Made by a program: the position numbers and the translations under genes
Origin: Collinsella aerofaciens
GTDB taxonomy: Bacteria; Actinomycetota; Coriobacteriia; Coriobacteriales; Coriobacteriaceae
Direction of reading: 5' to 3'
Assembly: GCF_902364945.1 (NCBI RefSeq)
Contig: NZ_CABJFS010000009.1
Location: forward strand, 32,306 to 96,305
Length of the DNA stretch: 64,000 bases
Part shown: in pieces, positions 43,287-51,067 of the stretch
Position numbering within the stretch: the first letter of the stretch is position 1
Layout: every line of letters begins with the position of its first letter
Notes under the pieces: generated by a model
Databases searched by the model: none
The model's input: only the letters and a program-made list of their open reading frames with translations
Told to the model about the DNA's origin: nothing

Positions 43287-43373
43287 GCTCCCTACGCCAG
43301 CATTAACTGACAGGTTCAAAGGATTGGGCCCTATGCCCTCTCAGCCTTGTGGTTTGCACCGCCGGCACTCCCG
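43287..43373 (-). ncRNA. TPP riboswitch (THI element)
   Basis: Read on the minus strand, the aptamer shows the conserved CTGAGAGGG pyrimidine-sensing motif and the pyrophosphate-side sequence ending CCTTTGAACCTG. The closing P1 pair is GGGAGTGCC with the GGCGTAGGGAG side. It precedes the terminator and thiM. TAGTAT at 43394-43399 may be the -10 box. Confidence 0.95.
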
Positions 43374-43403
43374 CATCGAATCTGTTGTTCCCTATACTAG
43401 CGC

Positions 43404-43505
43404 ACCTGCCAATATGGGACAGGTTTATTTTGGCAGGTGGCAACAGGGGCGCTGCATTTTACCAGATAAAACCTGCCAAGATAAACCTGTCCCTTATTGG
43501 CAGGT
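43404..43505. repeat. 35-bp inverted repeat with GGGACAGG/GGCAGG boxes
   Basis: Arms 43404-43438 and 43471-43505 match as inverted repeats over 35 bases with two mismatches. Each arm also begins ACCTGCCAA and ends TTGGCAGGT, so it is itself a smaller palindrome. The 32-base centre includes ACCAGATAAA. The right arm with its inner flank is nearly repeated at 23212-23246. Confidence 0.8.
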
Positions 43506-43508
43506 CGT

Positions 43509-43514
43509 TACAAT
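43509..43514 (+). promoter_or_regulatory. -10 box TACAAT of HAD phosphatase
   Basis: TACAAT starts 4 bases after the inverted repeat and lies 31 bases before the ATG. The repeat therefore occupies the -35 region. Confidence 0.5.
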
Positions 43515-43545
43515 AGACGGGATAAAGAATGACCGAGGGGACCTT

Positions 43546-44454
43546 ATGATCAAACTTGTTCTGACCGATATGGACGATACGCTGATTCCTGCTGGACACG
43601 ATGGCGCCAGCGACTGCGCCATCGAGGGCATTCATGCCATGCAGGCGGCGGGCCTGCATTTTGGCCCGGTTTCGGGTCGCCAGCCGTCCGCGATGAGCTG
43701 GATGTTCCGCAATCGCTCCGAGTGCTTCTCGACCGGTGCGTTTTGCAACGGCCAGGTGATGTTTGTCGATGGCGAGGCGGTTGCCTCGCGCGCAACTGAT
43801 AACGATGCCCTTATGCGCCTGGCCGACTACCTGGAGCAAGAGACCGACGATACCTATTTGAAGGTCTACCGTCTGGGTGATGACTTTTGGGACAACGACG
43901 CCTATTGCGTGACAAGCGATCCCGAGCGTGTGCGTCGCGCCATGGAGTCAGGCGGCAACGCGTGGCTCAAGGGCGAAGAGGCTCCCTGTCGCCCTGTCGT
44001 TGACGATGCCCCGGTATACAAGGCGAATATCTGGAGTGCCCGTTCGCGCGAGGAGCTCGCCGAGCTGCGCGAGCGTGTTGCCGCCGAGGTGCCGGAGCTC
44101 TCGCTCGTGTTTCCCAACAACCGCGTGCGCCTGTTCGACGTTCTTCCGACCGGCTGGGACAAGGGCTGTGCCGCGCTGGAGCTGGCGCGCGCTTTGGGCC
44201 TGACGCCCGACGAGGTGGCCGTATTCGGCGATTCCGATAACGATTTGCCCATGATCGATGCCGTTCCCAATTCCGTTGCAGTCGCCAATGCCAACGAGGC
44301 CGTCACGGCTGCCGCGCGCTGGCATATCGGCGCTGCGGCAGATGATGCGGTTGCCGGGGCTCTGCATCAGATTGCCGCCTGCGCCGCGACGGGGGAGATG
44401 CCGTCGTTTATGCGTCAGATGGACGCGACGGGTTTCGACGTCACGAACGTCTAG
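43546..44454 (+). CDS. Cof-type HAD-superfamily phosphatase
   Basis: Cytoplasmic phosphatase of 302 residues with a Cof/YbjI-type cap. Motif I is LTDMDDTLIP (nucleophile Asp8), motif II SGRQPS, motif III the Lys of WDKGCAALELA, and motif IV FGDSDNDLPMID. Substrates are typically sugar phosphates, FMN or PLP. GAGGGG precedes the ATG. A LysR gene follows 10 bases after the stop, so they may share a transcript. Confidence 0.9.
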   Translation: MIKLVLTDMDDTLIPAGHDGASDCAIEGIHAMQAAGLHFGPVSGRQPSAMSWMFRNRSECFSTGAFCNGQVMFVDGEAVASRATDNDALMRLADYLEQETDDTYLKVYRLGDDFWDNDAYCVTSDPERVRRAMESGGNAWLKGEEAPCRPVVDDAPVYKANIWSARSREELAELRERVAAEVPELSLVFPNNRVRLFDVLPTGWDKGCAALELARALGLTPDEVAVFGDSDNDLPMIDAVPNSVAVANANEAVTAAARWHIGAAADDAVAGALHQIAACAATGEMPSFMRQMDATGFDVTNV

Positions 44455-44464
44455 GGAGAAAGCC

Positions 44465-45361
44465 ATGAAGCTCCAGCAGCTCAGATATGTCGTCAAAGTT
44501 GCCGAATGCGGCAGCATCACCGAGGCCTCGCGCCGGCTCTTTGTGTCGCAGCCTTCGATTACCGCGTCAATTCGCGATCTCGAAAACGAGATGGGTGTAC
44601 ACATCTTTGAGCGCACCAACAAGGGCGTCATTGTGTCCGAGGAAGGCGAGACCTTCTTGGGCTACGCGCGCCAGGTGCTCGACCAGGCCGACCTGCTCGA
44701 GGGCAAGTACAAAGGCACGTCCGAGCAGGTGCCGCACTTTAGTGTGAGCTGCCAGCATTATTCCTTTGCCGTTAATGCATTTGTCGATGTGATCCGCGAG
44801 TTCGATGCCGCGCGCTACGACTTTACCCTGCGCGAGGAGCAGACCCACGAGATTATCGAGGACGTCGCGCATATGAAAAGCGAGCTCGGCATCCTGTATC
44901 TGTCGGAGCACAATCGCGAGGTCATCGAGCGCATGCTGGCGGCCAACGAGCTCGTATTCGAAGGACTCTTCTGCGCTACGCCGCATGTCTTTGTGTGCTC
45001 CGACCATCCGCTGGCGGGTCGCTCGAGTGTGACGCTCGAGGACTTGGAAGACTACCCGTTCCTGTCCTATGAGCAGGGCAGCTACAACTCGTTTTACTAT
45101 TCCGAGGAGCTGACCTCGACCTTTGAGCGCCGCAAGAATATCCGCGTGCGCGACCGTGCGACGCTGTTCAACCTAGCTATGGGCCTTAACGGTTACACGG
45201 TGTGTTCGGGCGTGATCAGCCATGAACTTAACGGCCCCGGCATTATCTCCATTCCGCTCGATGTAGACGAGTACATGGAGATCGGCATCATCACGCGCAA
45301 GAACACGACACTTACGCGCTACGGGCAGGCCTATATCGAAGCGATTCGTCAGCACATCTAG
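44465..45361 (+). CDS. LysR-family regulator
   Basis: Regulator of 298 residues: helix-turn-helix GSITEASRRLFVSQPSITASIRDLENEMG at about 17-45, effector domain from about 90. The early MKLQQLRYVVKVAECGSI is typical of the CysB/CysL-like branch. It reads into the methionine synthase-like gene 155 bases downstream and may control it, since methionine genes often depend on LysR proteins. AGGGAG precedes the ATG. Confidence 0.88.
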   Translation: MKLQQLRYVVKVAECGSITEASRRLFVSQPSITASIRDLENEMGVHIFERTNKGVIVSEEGETFLGYARQVLDQADLLEGKYKGTSEQVPHFSVSCQHYSFAVNAFVDVIREFDAARYDFTLREEQTHEIIEDVAHMKSELGILYLSEHNREVIERMLAANELVFEGLFCATPHVFVCSDHPLAGRSSVTLEDLEDYPFLSYEQGSYNSFYYSEELTSTFERRKNIRVRDRATLFNLAMGLNGYTVCSGVISHELNGPGIISIPLDVDEYMEIGIITRKNTTLTRYGQAYIEAIRQHI

Positions 45362-45462
45362 ACTGCTGCGTTCTGCACGGGTCAAATCTCTTTATGGCAG
45401 TCCCAACTAATATAGGAAGCATCTATATCAAACTGTTATAAACGCATATTTTACGATGTCCA

Positions 45463-45476
45463 TATGAGCGCTCATA
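45463..45476. promoter_or_regulatory. 14-bp perfect palindrome before methionine synthase gene
   Basis: TATGAGCGCTCATA lies 40 bases before the ATG at 45517, in a promoter region that also holds AT-rich TTATAA. It is a candidate operator. No SAM riboswitch was recognised. Confidence 0.4.
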
Positions 45477-45516
45477 CTCTGTCCCAGTAAAGCAACCAAT
45501 GCAAAGGGAGATATCT

Positions 45517-46650
45517 ATGAGCACTTCGATTCAACCGAACGCGCCGTTTCGTGCCGATATCGTCGGCAGTTTTCTTCGTCCGCAGGCTGTAAAGGACGCC
45601 CGTGCCGCCTATGTCGCGGGTAAACTCGACGCTTCCGGCCTTAAGGCCGTCGAGGACGAGGCCATCCGCGACTTAGTGGCCAAGCAGAAGGCTGCCGGCC
45701 TGCAGGTGATTACCGATGGCGAGTTCCGCCGCAGCTACTGGCACCTCGATTTTATGTGGGGCCTCAACGGCATTGAGCGCCGCGCCTCGCGCACGGGCTA
45801 CATGTTCCACGATGAGGAGACTACCGCCGACACCGCCGTGGTAACCGGTCCCATTAGCGGTGAGAATCATCCGTTCGTCGAGCACTTCAAATTTATCAAG
45901 TCGCTCGAGGGAGAGGGCCAGGTCGCGCGCCAGACCATTCCGGCGCCGATCCAGACGTTCTCCGAAGTCACACTCGACCGCTGCGATGGCCAGCAGGAGA
46001 GTCTGCACGCCGTCTACAAGACCGACGAAGAACTCGTCGATGCCATTGCCGCAGCATACCGCACCGTGATTGCTGACCTGTATGCCGCGGGCTGCCGCAA
46101 CATCCAGTTTGATGACTGCACCTGGGGCATCTACTGCGATACCGACTTTGTGTCCAAGACTGGCATGAGCCCGGTTGACCTGCAAAGGGTGAGCGAGCTG
46201 GGCGTGGCGCTCAACAACGCCGCCATCGAGGACAAGCCCGACGACCTCGTCATTAACACGCACGTGTGCCGCGGCAACTACCACTCTACCTATGCTTTCG
46301 AGGGCGGCTATGACCCCATCGCGCCGTACCTGTTTGCACATGAGGATGTCGACGCATTCTACCTGGAGTTCGATACGCCGCGCGCCGGCGGTTTTGAGCC
46401 GCTCAGCTACGTTGCCCCGGGCAAGAAGGTCGTGCTGGGCTTGGTGACCACCAAGGCCGCAGAGCTCGAGAACGAGGATGTTATCGTCGAGCGCATCCGC
46501 GAAGCCGCAAAGTACGTGCCGCTCGAGAACCTGTATCTGTCTCCCCAGTGCGGCTTTGCCAGCTGCGAGATTGGCAACAAGCTGACCGAGGACGAGCAGT
46601 GGGCAAAGATCGCCCTGGTCAAACGCATCGCCGAGCGCATCTGGAAGTAG
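45517..46650 (+). CDS. MetE-C-terminal-like methionine synthase (YxjG/YxjH type)
   Basis: Cobalamin-independent methionine synthase-like protein of 377 residues, consisting of the catalytic barrel only. It starts PFRADIVGSFLRP, has ITDGEFRRSYWHLDF, then NIQFDDCTW, and the zinc-site segments NTHVCRGNY (His, Cys), a later Glu in FYLEFDTPRAGGFEPL, and LSPQCGFAS (Cys). Stand-alone barrels like Bacillus YxjG/YxjH use short-chain folates or other methyl donors. The start at 45517 follows AAAGGGAG. Confidence 0.88.
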   Translation: MSTSIQPNAPFRADIVGSFLRPQAVKDARAAYVAGKLDASGLKAVEDEAIRDLVAKQKAAGLQVITDGEFRRSYWHLDFMWGLNGIERRASRTGYMFHDEETTADTAVVTGPISGENHPFVEHFKFIKSLEGEGQVARQTIPAPIQTFSEVTLDRCDGQQESLHAVYKTDEELVDAIAAAYRTVIADLYAAGCRNIQFDDCTWGIYCDTDFVSKTGMSPVDLQRVSELGVALNNAAIEDKPDDLVINTHVCRGNYHSTYAFEGGYDPIAPYLFAHEDVDAFYLEFDTPRAGGFEPLSYVAPGKKVVLGLVTTKAAELENEDVIVERIREAAKYVPLENLYLSPQCGFASCEIGNKLTEDEQWAKIALVKRIAERIWK

Positions 46651-46696
46651 TGCTGCCGTTCGCAGGGGCGTCGTGGTCGGAGCGGCATGCATCGCG

Positions 46697-46748
46697 TACA
46701 ATGGTTCGGATCGTATCGTTCGGGCAGGTAATCCGATATGCCCGAGCG
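46697..46748 (+). promoter_or_regulatory. promoter and leader hairpin of permease gene
   Basis: TACAAT at 46697-46702 is the likely -10 box. The leader folds into a 10-bp stem (46717-46726 with 46739-46748, one wobble) with a 12-base loop. The SD follows 14 bases later, leaving room for translational control. It matches no known uracil or purine leader that I could recognise. Confidence 0.45.
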
Positions 46749-46772
46749 CCCTTCCATTATGAAAGGACATCC

Positions 46773-48107
46773 ATGTCCCAATCCTCGACGCCCGCCGTCG
46801 CCGATGCCATCTACGATGCGTCGTCGCTCGGTCGCCCGCGCATGTTCCTACTCGGTCTGCAGCATCTATTCGCGATGTTCGGTGCCACGGTGCTCGTACC
46901 CGTGCTCACCGGTCTCTCGGTGTCGGCGACCCTTTTGTTTGCCGGCCTGGGCACGCTGCTCTTCCACTTCCTATCGCGCGGCAAGGTGCCAGCGTTTTTG
47001 GGATCTTCGTTTGCCTTTATCGCGGGCTATGCCGCCATTGCGCCCAACGGCGAGGCCGAGCTTTTGCCCTACGCCTGCCTAGGTGTAGCCTGTGCCGGCC
47101 TGCTCTATCCGGTGCTGGCGGCCCTGTTTCGCGCGTTTGGTGCCAAGCGCGTTATGCGCTTCTTCCCGCCGGTAGTGACTGGCCCCATCGTCATTTCCAT
47201 CGGCCTGATCTTGGCAAGCTCTGCCATCGCCAACTGCCAGACCAATTGGCTTGTTGCCGTTGTCGCTGTGGCGGTGATCGTCATCTGCAACATCTGGGGC
47301 CGTGGCATGGTCAAGATCGTGCCGATTCTGCTGGGCGTTGTGGTGAGCTATGCCGTTGCGACTGCGCTCGGCGAGGTTGATTTCTCGGGCGTCGCAGCCG
47401 CTCCCTGGGTTGGCTTGCCCGTCGTGTGGGATAACACCGTGTTTGCGCTCTTTGGCCCGCAGTTCGATAGCGGTCTTGCCACGACGGCCATCATCACCAT
47501 TATGCCGCTGGCCTTTGCGACCATGATCGAGCATATCGGTGACATCTCGGCTATCGGCTCCACTTGCGAGCGTAACTACATCGCCGATCCTGGCCTGCAT
47601 CGCACGCTGCTTGGCGACGGCCTGGCGACCATTCTCGCATCGCTCTTTGGCGCTCCGGCTAACACCACCTATGGCGAGAACACCGGTGTGCTTGCCCTAA
47701 CGCGTGTGTTTGACCCGCGCGTGATTCGCATTGCCGCATGTTGTGCCATTGTGCTCTCGTTCTGCCCCAAGTTCGCGGCTGTCATTGCGGCCATGCCGGC
47801 GTGTGTAATCGGCGGCGTGTCGCTCGTGCTCTATGGCATGATCAGCGCCGTGGGCGTCCGCAACCTCATCGAGAACCAGGTCGATTTCCAAAACAACCGC
47901 AACGTGCTGGTGGCCGCCCTGGTGCTCGTGCTTTCGCTCGGCATTGCGTACAGCACCGCCGGCGCCATCGTGCTTGAGCTGGGCGGCGTGACGATTTCGC
48001 TTTCCGGCCTTGCCGTGGGCTCGCTGGTGGGCATCGTGCTCAACGCCATCCTGCCGGGTAACGACTTTGAGTTTGACGTCTCCGAGCTTGAGGAGGCTGC
48101 TGAGTAA
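46773..48107 (+). CDS. uracil-xanthine permease family transporter (NCS2)
   Basis: UraA-like nucleobase:H+ symporter of 444 residues with 12-14 helices. Family blocks are GLQHLFAMFGATVLVPVLTG, LGSSFAFIAGY, and PLAFATMIEHIGDISAIG with the His-Glu pair of the substrate site. NTTYGENTGVLALTRVFDP and IGGVSLVLYGMI also fit. The Glu in TMIEHIGD is typical of uracil-type members. GAAAGG precedes the ATG. A second, different purine-type NCS2/AzgA permease is at 53060-54373. Confidence 0.9.
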   Translation: MSQSSTPAVADAIYDASSLGRPRMFLLGLQHLFAMFGATVLVPVLTGLSVSATLLFAGLGTLLFHFLSRGKVPAFLGSSFAFIAGYAAIAPNGEAELLPYACLGVACAGLLYPVLAALFRAFGAKRVMRFFPPVVTGPIVISIGLILASSAIANCQTNWLVAVVAVAVIVICNIWGRGMVKIVPILLGVVVSYAVATALGEVDFSGVAAAPWVGLPVVWDNTVFALFGPQFDSGLATTAIITIMPLAFATMIEHIGDISAIGSTCERNYIADPGLHRTLLGDGLATILASLFGAPANTTYGENTGVLALTRVFDPRVIRIAACCAIVLSFCPKFAAVIAAMPACVIGGVSLVLYGMISAVGVRNLIENQVDFQNNRNVLVAALVLVLSLGIAYSTAGAIVLELGGVTISLSGLAVGSLVGIVLNAILPGNDFEFDVSELEEAAE

Positions 48108-48132
48108 CAACTGCGTCCAGCTAAAACAAGAT

Positions 48133-48170
48133 ATGGTGCCCATGCGTATATGCGCGTGGGCACCATTTTT
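48133..48170. terminator. terminator after permease gene
   Basis: ATGGTGCCCA (48133-48142) pairs with TGGGCACCAT (48157-48166), followed by TTTTT. It overlaps the stop region of the convergent esterase gene. Confidence 0.85.
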
Positions 48171-48834
48171 AATGCGTCAGTATCCAGTGGATGCCGCGGG
48201 CCATGCGCAAGTCGGTCTGGGAAAAGTGATTGCCGGGGTTGAGCTCCAGCGTCGTGGGAATACCACGTTCGCCGAGCAGCTTTTCCATTGCGCGCGTATC
48301 GTCGAGTACGTGCCGCATCATGCGGTTGGGAGTCTTGGTCTCCTTTTTACCGAGCGACAGATAGACAGCCTGCGGGCTGCCGGCAAATGGCGCCGTGCTG
48401 GCGCGATCGACAAAGTCGGGAAACCATAGCGACCCCGATGCGCTCGCGGCGCGGTCAAATGCGTCGGTTTGCCAGAGGGACCAGAGTGCGAAGAGGCCCG
48501 CGAGCGAGTAACCGGCAATGCCACGCCAGGTGGGCGGCTGAGGAAGCGATGACTCGACCTGGGGGATTATCTGATTCAGCAGCTCATCAAGAAAACCGGC
48601 AGCTTGGCCGCCGAAAGGCTCGGCATCGCGTACGGTCCCGTCGCATGCCCAGGGGCTCAGCTCGCGATTCCAATCGAGCCCGCCAATGGTGACGAGGGCG
48701 AATGGCGGACAGTCGAGCTCTCGGCAACACTTATAAACCTCGCTGCCGTCGCCCACGACCACAGGAAGGTAGATGACAGGCGCGCTTTCCGTATGATTCG
48801 AATAAACGGTTATCTGCTTTTGATGCGCTTCCAT
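48169..48834 (-). CDS. alpha/beta hydrolase, esterase-like
   Basis: Hydrolase of 221 residues. The nucleophile elbow reads GYSLAGLFALW near residue 110, followed by SASGSLWFPDF. The late LNPGNHFSQTD supplies the catalytic His. It resembles the enterochelin-esterase (IroE)/esterase D group. No signal peptide is seen. A GACAAT -10 box lies about 40 bases upstream on the same strand. Confidence 0.8.
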   Translation of the reverse strand: MEAHQKQITVYSNHTESAPVIYLPVVVGDGSEVYKCCRELDCPPFALVTIGGLDWNRELSPWACDGTVRDAEPFGGQAAGFLDELLNQIIPQVESSLPQPPTWRGIAGYSLAGLFALWSLWQTDAFDRAASASGSLWFPDFVDRASTAPFAGSPQAVYLSLGKKETKTPNRMMRHVLDDTRAMEKLLGERGIPTTLELNPGNHFSQTDLRMARGIHWILTH

Positions 48835-48872
48835 GACGGGCTTCTCTCAGTGTTGTGATATCGGCAGCCCCA

Positions 48873-48878
48873 ATTGTC
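48873..48878 (-). promoter_or_regulatory. -10 box GACAAT of esterase gene
   Basis: GACAAT on the minus strand, in the same GTGCGACAAT context as at 10058 and 22349, lies 38 bases before the ATG. Confidence 0.45.
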
Positions 48879-48944
48879 GCACGCCAGCGTATGCCGGTTG
48901 GGCTAGACCAAAGACAATCTCGTGCATCCCCTGCGGACGCATAT

Positions 48945-48984
48945 GGAAAACGCCACCGCCGGAGGGGAGCTCGGCGGTGGCGTT
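48945..48984 (-). terminator. terminator of surface-protein gene
   Basis: AACGCCACCGCC and its exact inverse (48973-48984) form a 12-bp stem followed by TTTT on the minus strand. Confidence 0.85.
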
Positions 48985-49041
48985 GTTAAACGGTGCTGGG
49001 GCTCGGGGCCTTCGCGGGAGCTGCCATGTGCGCAGAGGCGT

Positions 49042-50796
49042 CTAAGAGCGCTTACGGCTCGCCATGGTGCCTGCGGCGATAGCGGCTGTTCCCGCAAGGA
49101 CGGTTGCCACGATGGCCGCACCCGAGGTGTCGCCGGTTGCCGCGAGCACGCCGGTAGTCTTGGCTTTCGTGGTTGAAGCCGCAACGGCCTTGGTCGGCTT
49201 TGAGCCCTCAGGCTTGGGGTTCTGCTTGGTCTCGTCGGGCTTGGGGTCTTCCGGCTTGGCTACCTCGGGAGGTGCGATGGTCGTGCTTTTGGCGACTGCT
49301 TTGATATAGAGGGAGTCGACCGTGGCGTCGCCCGTGCCGATGGCTTGGCCTGCTTCGTAGATGCCGTCACGGAGCTTGCGATAGTCAATGACCTTGCCGC
49401 CTTCGGGCGTCTGGATGGCGGCGTTCTCAATCTTGATGGTGCCGATTGTCTTGCCGTCAGCGCTCATGGCACGGGCAAAGATTGCCGCTGTATCTCCTTC
49501 GACCGTTACCTTGCTGCGGATGATCGAGATGACTGCGGGTGTGACGCCCTCGCTGGTCTGGGCGATGATGCCGATGTTCTCGCCTTGGGGTTCGCGCCTC
49601 GTCTCGCCATCTTGGTTTTCGCTGTAGGGGATGGGGCCGTCGCCGTTCTCGACATAGCGGGCTATGGCCTTGACAACGGAGTCGCTGATGTAGATGTGGC
49701 CACCCTTCTCGTTGGGTCGATCGTTTCTGGTGGAGAATGCAGCCGAAACCTCGCCTTCCGCAAACGCGTCCACGGTGGAGCCGTTCTTGACGACGATGTC
49801 GTCCTGGTAGGTGAAGAGGGCGATGGCGCCACCGTATCTGCCTTTACTTGCACGGACCGTCACGTTTGCATGATCGAGGGTGATGCCCTTGTGGGCATAG
49901 ACGCCATATTCAACACCGTTTACGTTGAGGGAGGCGTTTGTGGCTGCGAGGCTGCCCTTGGCCTCGATGGCAGCGTCTTTCTCGGAGCTTGCCTTGACCT
50001 GGCTGCCGTCCGAGATGTTGATATTGCCGCCGCTCCAAAGGGCCTCACCATCGGCTGAGCTTGCCTCGACTGCCCCGCCACCCTTTATGGTGAGGTTCTT
50101 GTCGGTTCCAATACCCTTGTCCTTGGTAGCCCTGGCGGTGACGGCTCCGCTGTCGTCAATCGTGATATTGCCGTTTGCCCTGATGCCATCCGATGCGCCC
50201 GTGGCGTTGACGTTGCCCGAACCTTTGATAGCGAGATCACCCCCGGCATTGATGGCATCAAACCCAGTGCTCGTGGCGTTGACGGATCCGGCTCCGTCGA
50301 TTTTGATATTACCCGTGGAGAGGATAGCGTCCTCAGTAGATGTCACGCTGAGCGTGCCGCCCTCGTCGCCTTGGATATTGAGCTCGGCATTCTCGTTAGT
50401 GCCATGAGAAACGTTGATGCTTTCGATCCATTCGGCAGTGACGATGTTGGTTCCCGAGTAATTCACGTTGAGCTTGCCTGCGGCCTGGATCTCGCCGCCG
50501 TTATAGTTGCTGAGCTTCAAGTCGTCGGCGCCGTCCCACGACCAGGTACCGGCCTCGTCGCTCGCCGCGGTGTTGTACTTGTTGCCGCCGACCTTGACCC
50601 ATTCCGCTGCGAGCGAGACGCTCGGCATGAGCAGCGAGCTTACCGTGAGCGCGCATACGGCTCCCACGACGATGCGGCGCGTCACGCGGCGCCAGCTGCC
50701 GTGCGCGAGTCCTATGCGACGGCGAACGTCGGGTTCGGCAACATGGGTTCCGGCGGTAGTGTCATTGCGTTTGGGGGTCGTGAACAAGGCTGCCAT
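49042..50796 (-). CDS. sortase-anchored surface protein A, beta-helix-like
   Basis: Secreted protein of 584 residues. An unusually long basic N-terminal extension (about 40 residues, MAALFTTPKRND...SWRRVTRRIV) precedes a signal peptide cleaved near SLAAEW. The body is built of short Gly/Asn/Asp-rich strands such as GNIKIDGAGSVNATS and NLTIKGGGAVEASS, as in parallel beta-helix carbohydrate-binding proteins (DUF4353-like). A Pro/Lys-rich stretch near residue 530 leads to LAATGD, a membrane helix and SRKRS, the LAXTG-type sortase signal of actinobacteria. GGGAGC precedes ATG 50796. It is a paralogue of the gene at 51068. Confidence 0.75.
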   Translation of the reverse strand: MAALFTTPKRNDTTAGTHVAEPDVRRRIGLAHGSWRRVTRRIVVGAVCALTVSSLLMPSVSLAAEWVKVGGNKYNTAASDEAGTWSWDGADDLKLSNYNGGEIQAAGKLNVNYSGTNIVTAEWIESINVSHGTNENAELNIQGDEGGTLSVTSTEDAILSTGNIKIDGAGSVNATSTGFDAINAGGDLAIKGSGNVNATGASDGIRANGNITIDDSGAVTARATKDKGIGTDKNLTIKGGGAVEASSADGEALWSGGNINISDGSQVKASSEKDAAIEAKGSLAATNASLNVNGVEYGVYAHKGITLDHANVTVRASKGRYGGAIALFTYQDDIVVKNGSTVDAFAEGEVSAAFSTRNDRPNEKGGHIYISDSVVKAIARYVENGDGPIPYSENQDGETRREPQGENIGIIAQTSEGVTPAVISIIRSKVTVEGDTAAIFARAMSADGKTIGTIKIENAAIQTPEGGKVIDYRKLRDGIYEAGQAIGTGDATVDSLYIKAVAKSTTIAPPEVAKPEDPKPDETKQNPKPEGSKPTKAVAASTTKAKTTGVLAATGDTSGAAIVATVLAGTAAIAAGTMASRKRS

Positions 50797-50941
50797 GGTT
50801 GCTCCCGTTCTCATAGGGCCTATACGACTAGATTCAGCGTATCTGCTGGATGTTGCCGGCGGTAGTGCCGTATGGAGGGCAAAATGGCCAAAATGGGGGA
50901 GAAATAGGCCGCACGCCGGTGCAGGGACCGGCGCTAAAAGA

Positions 50942-50974
50942 AAAGCGCGGGGCCGCATGGCGACTCCGCGCTTT
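50942..50974 (-). terminator. vestigial terminator copy
   Basis: AAAGCGCGG/CCGCGCTTT stem that corresponds to the terminator at 52999-53033 of the purine-type permease. It follows a relic of that permease's last codons (51001-51048), so it has no intact gene of its own. Confidence 0.6.
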
Positions 50975-51000
50975 ATTGTTCAGCTTTTGTAGCCTTGCCC

Positions 51001-51048
51001 TTACGCTACGAAGAAGTAGACGAGGAAGGCAAGGGCCGCGATGCACCC
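51001..51048 (-). pseudogene. duplicated C-terminus of the NCS2 permease
   Basis: On the minus strand this reads ALAFLVYFFVA and a TAA stop, identical in protein sequence to the end of the permease gene at 53060. DNA identity continues through the stop and the following CTTGCCC. Upstream of about 51048 the similarity ends abruptly. It is a remnant of the event that duplicated the surface-protein gene. Confidence 0.8.
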
Positions 51049-51067
51049 GTCCTGTGCGAAAAAGTGT

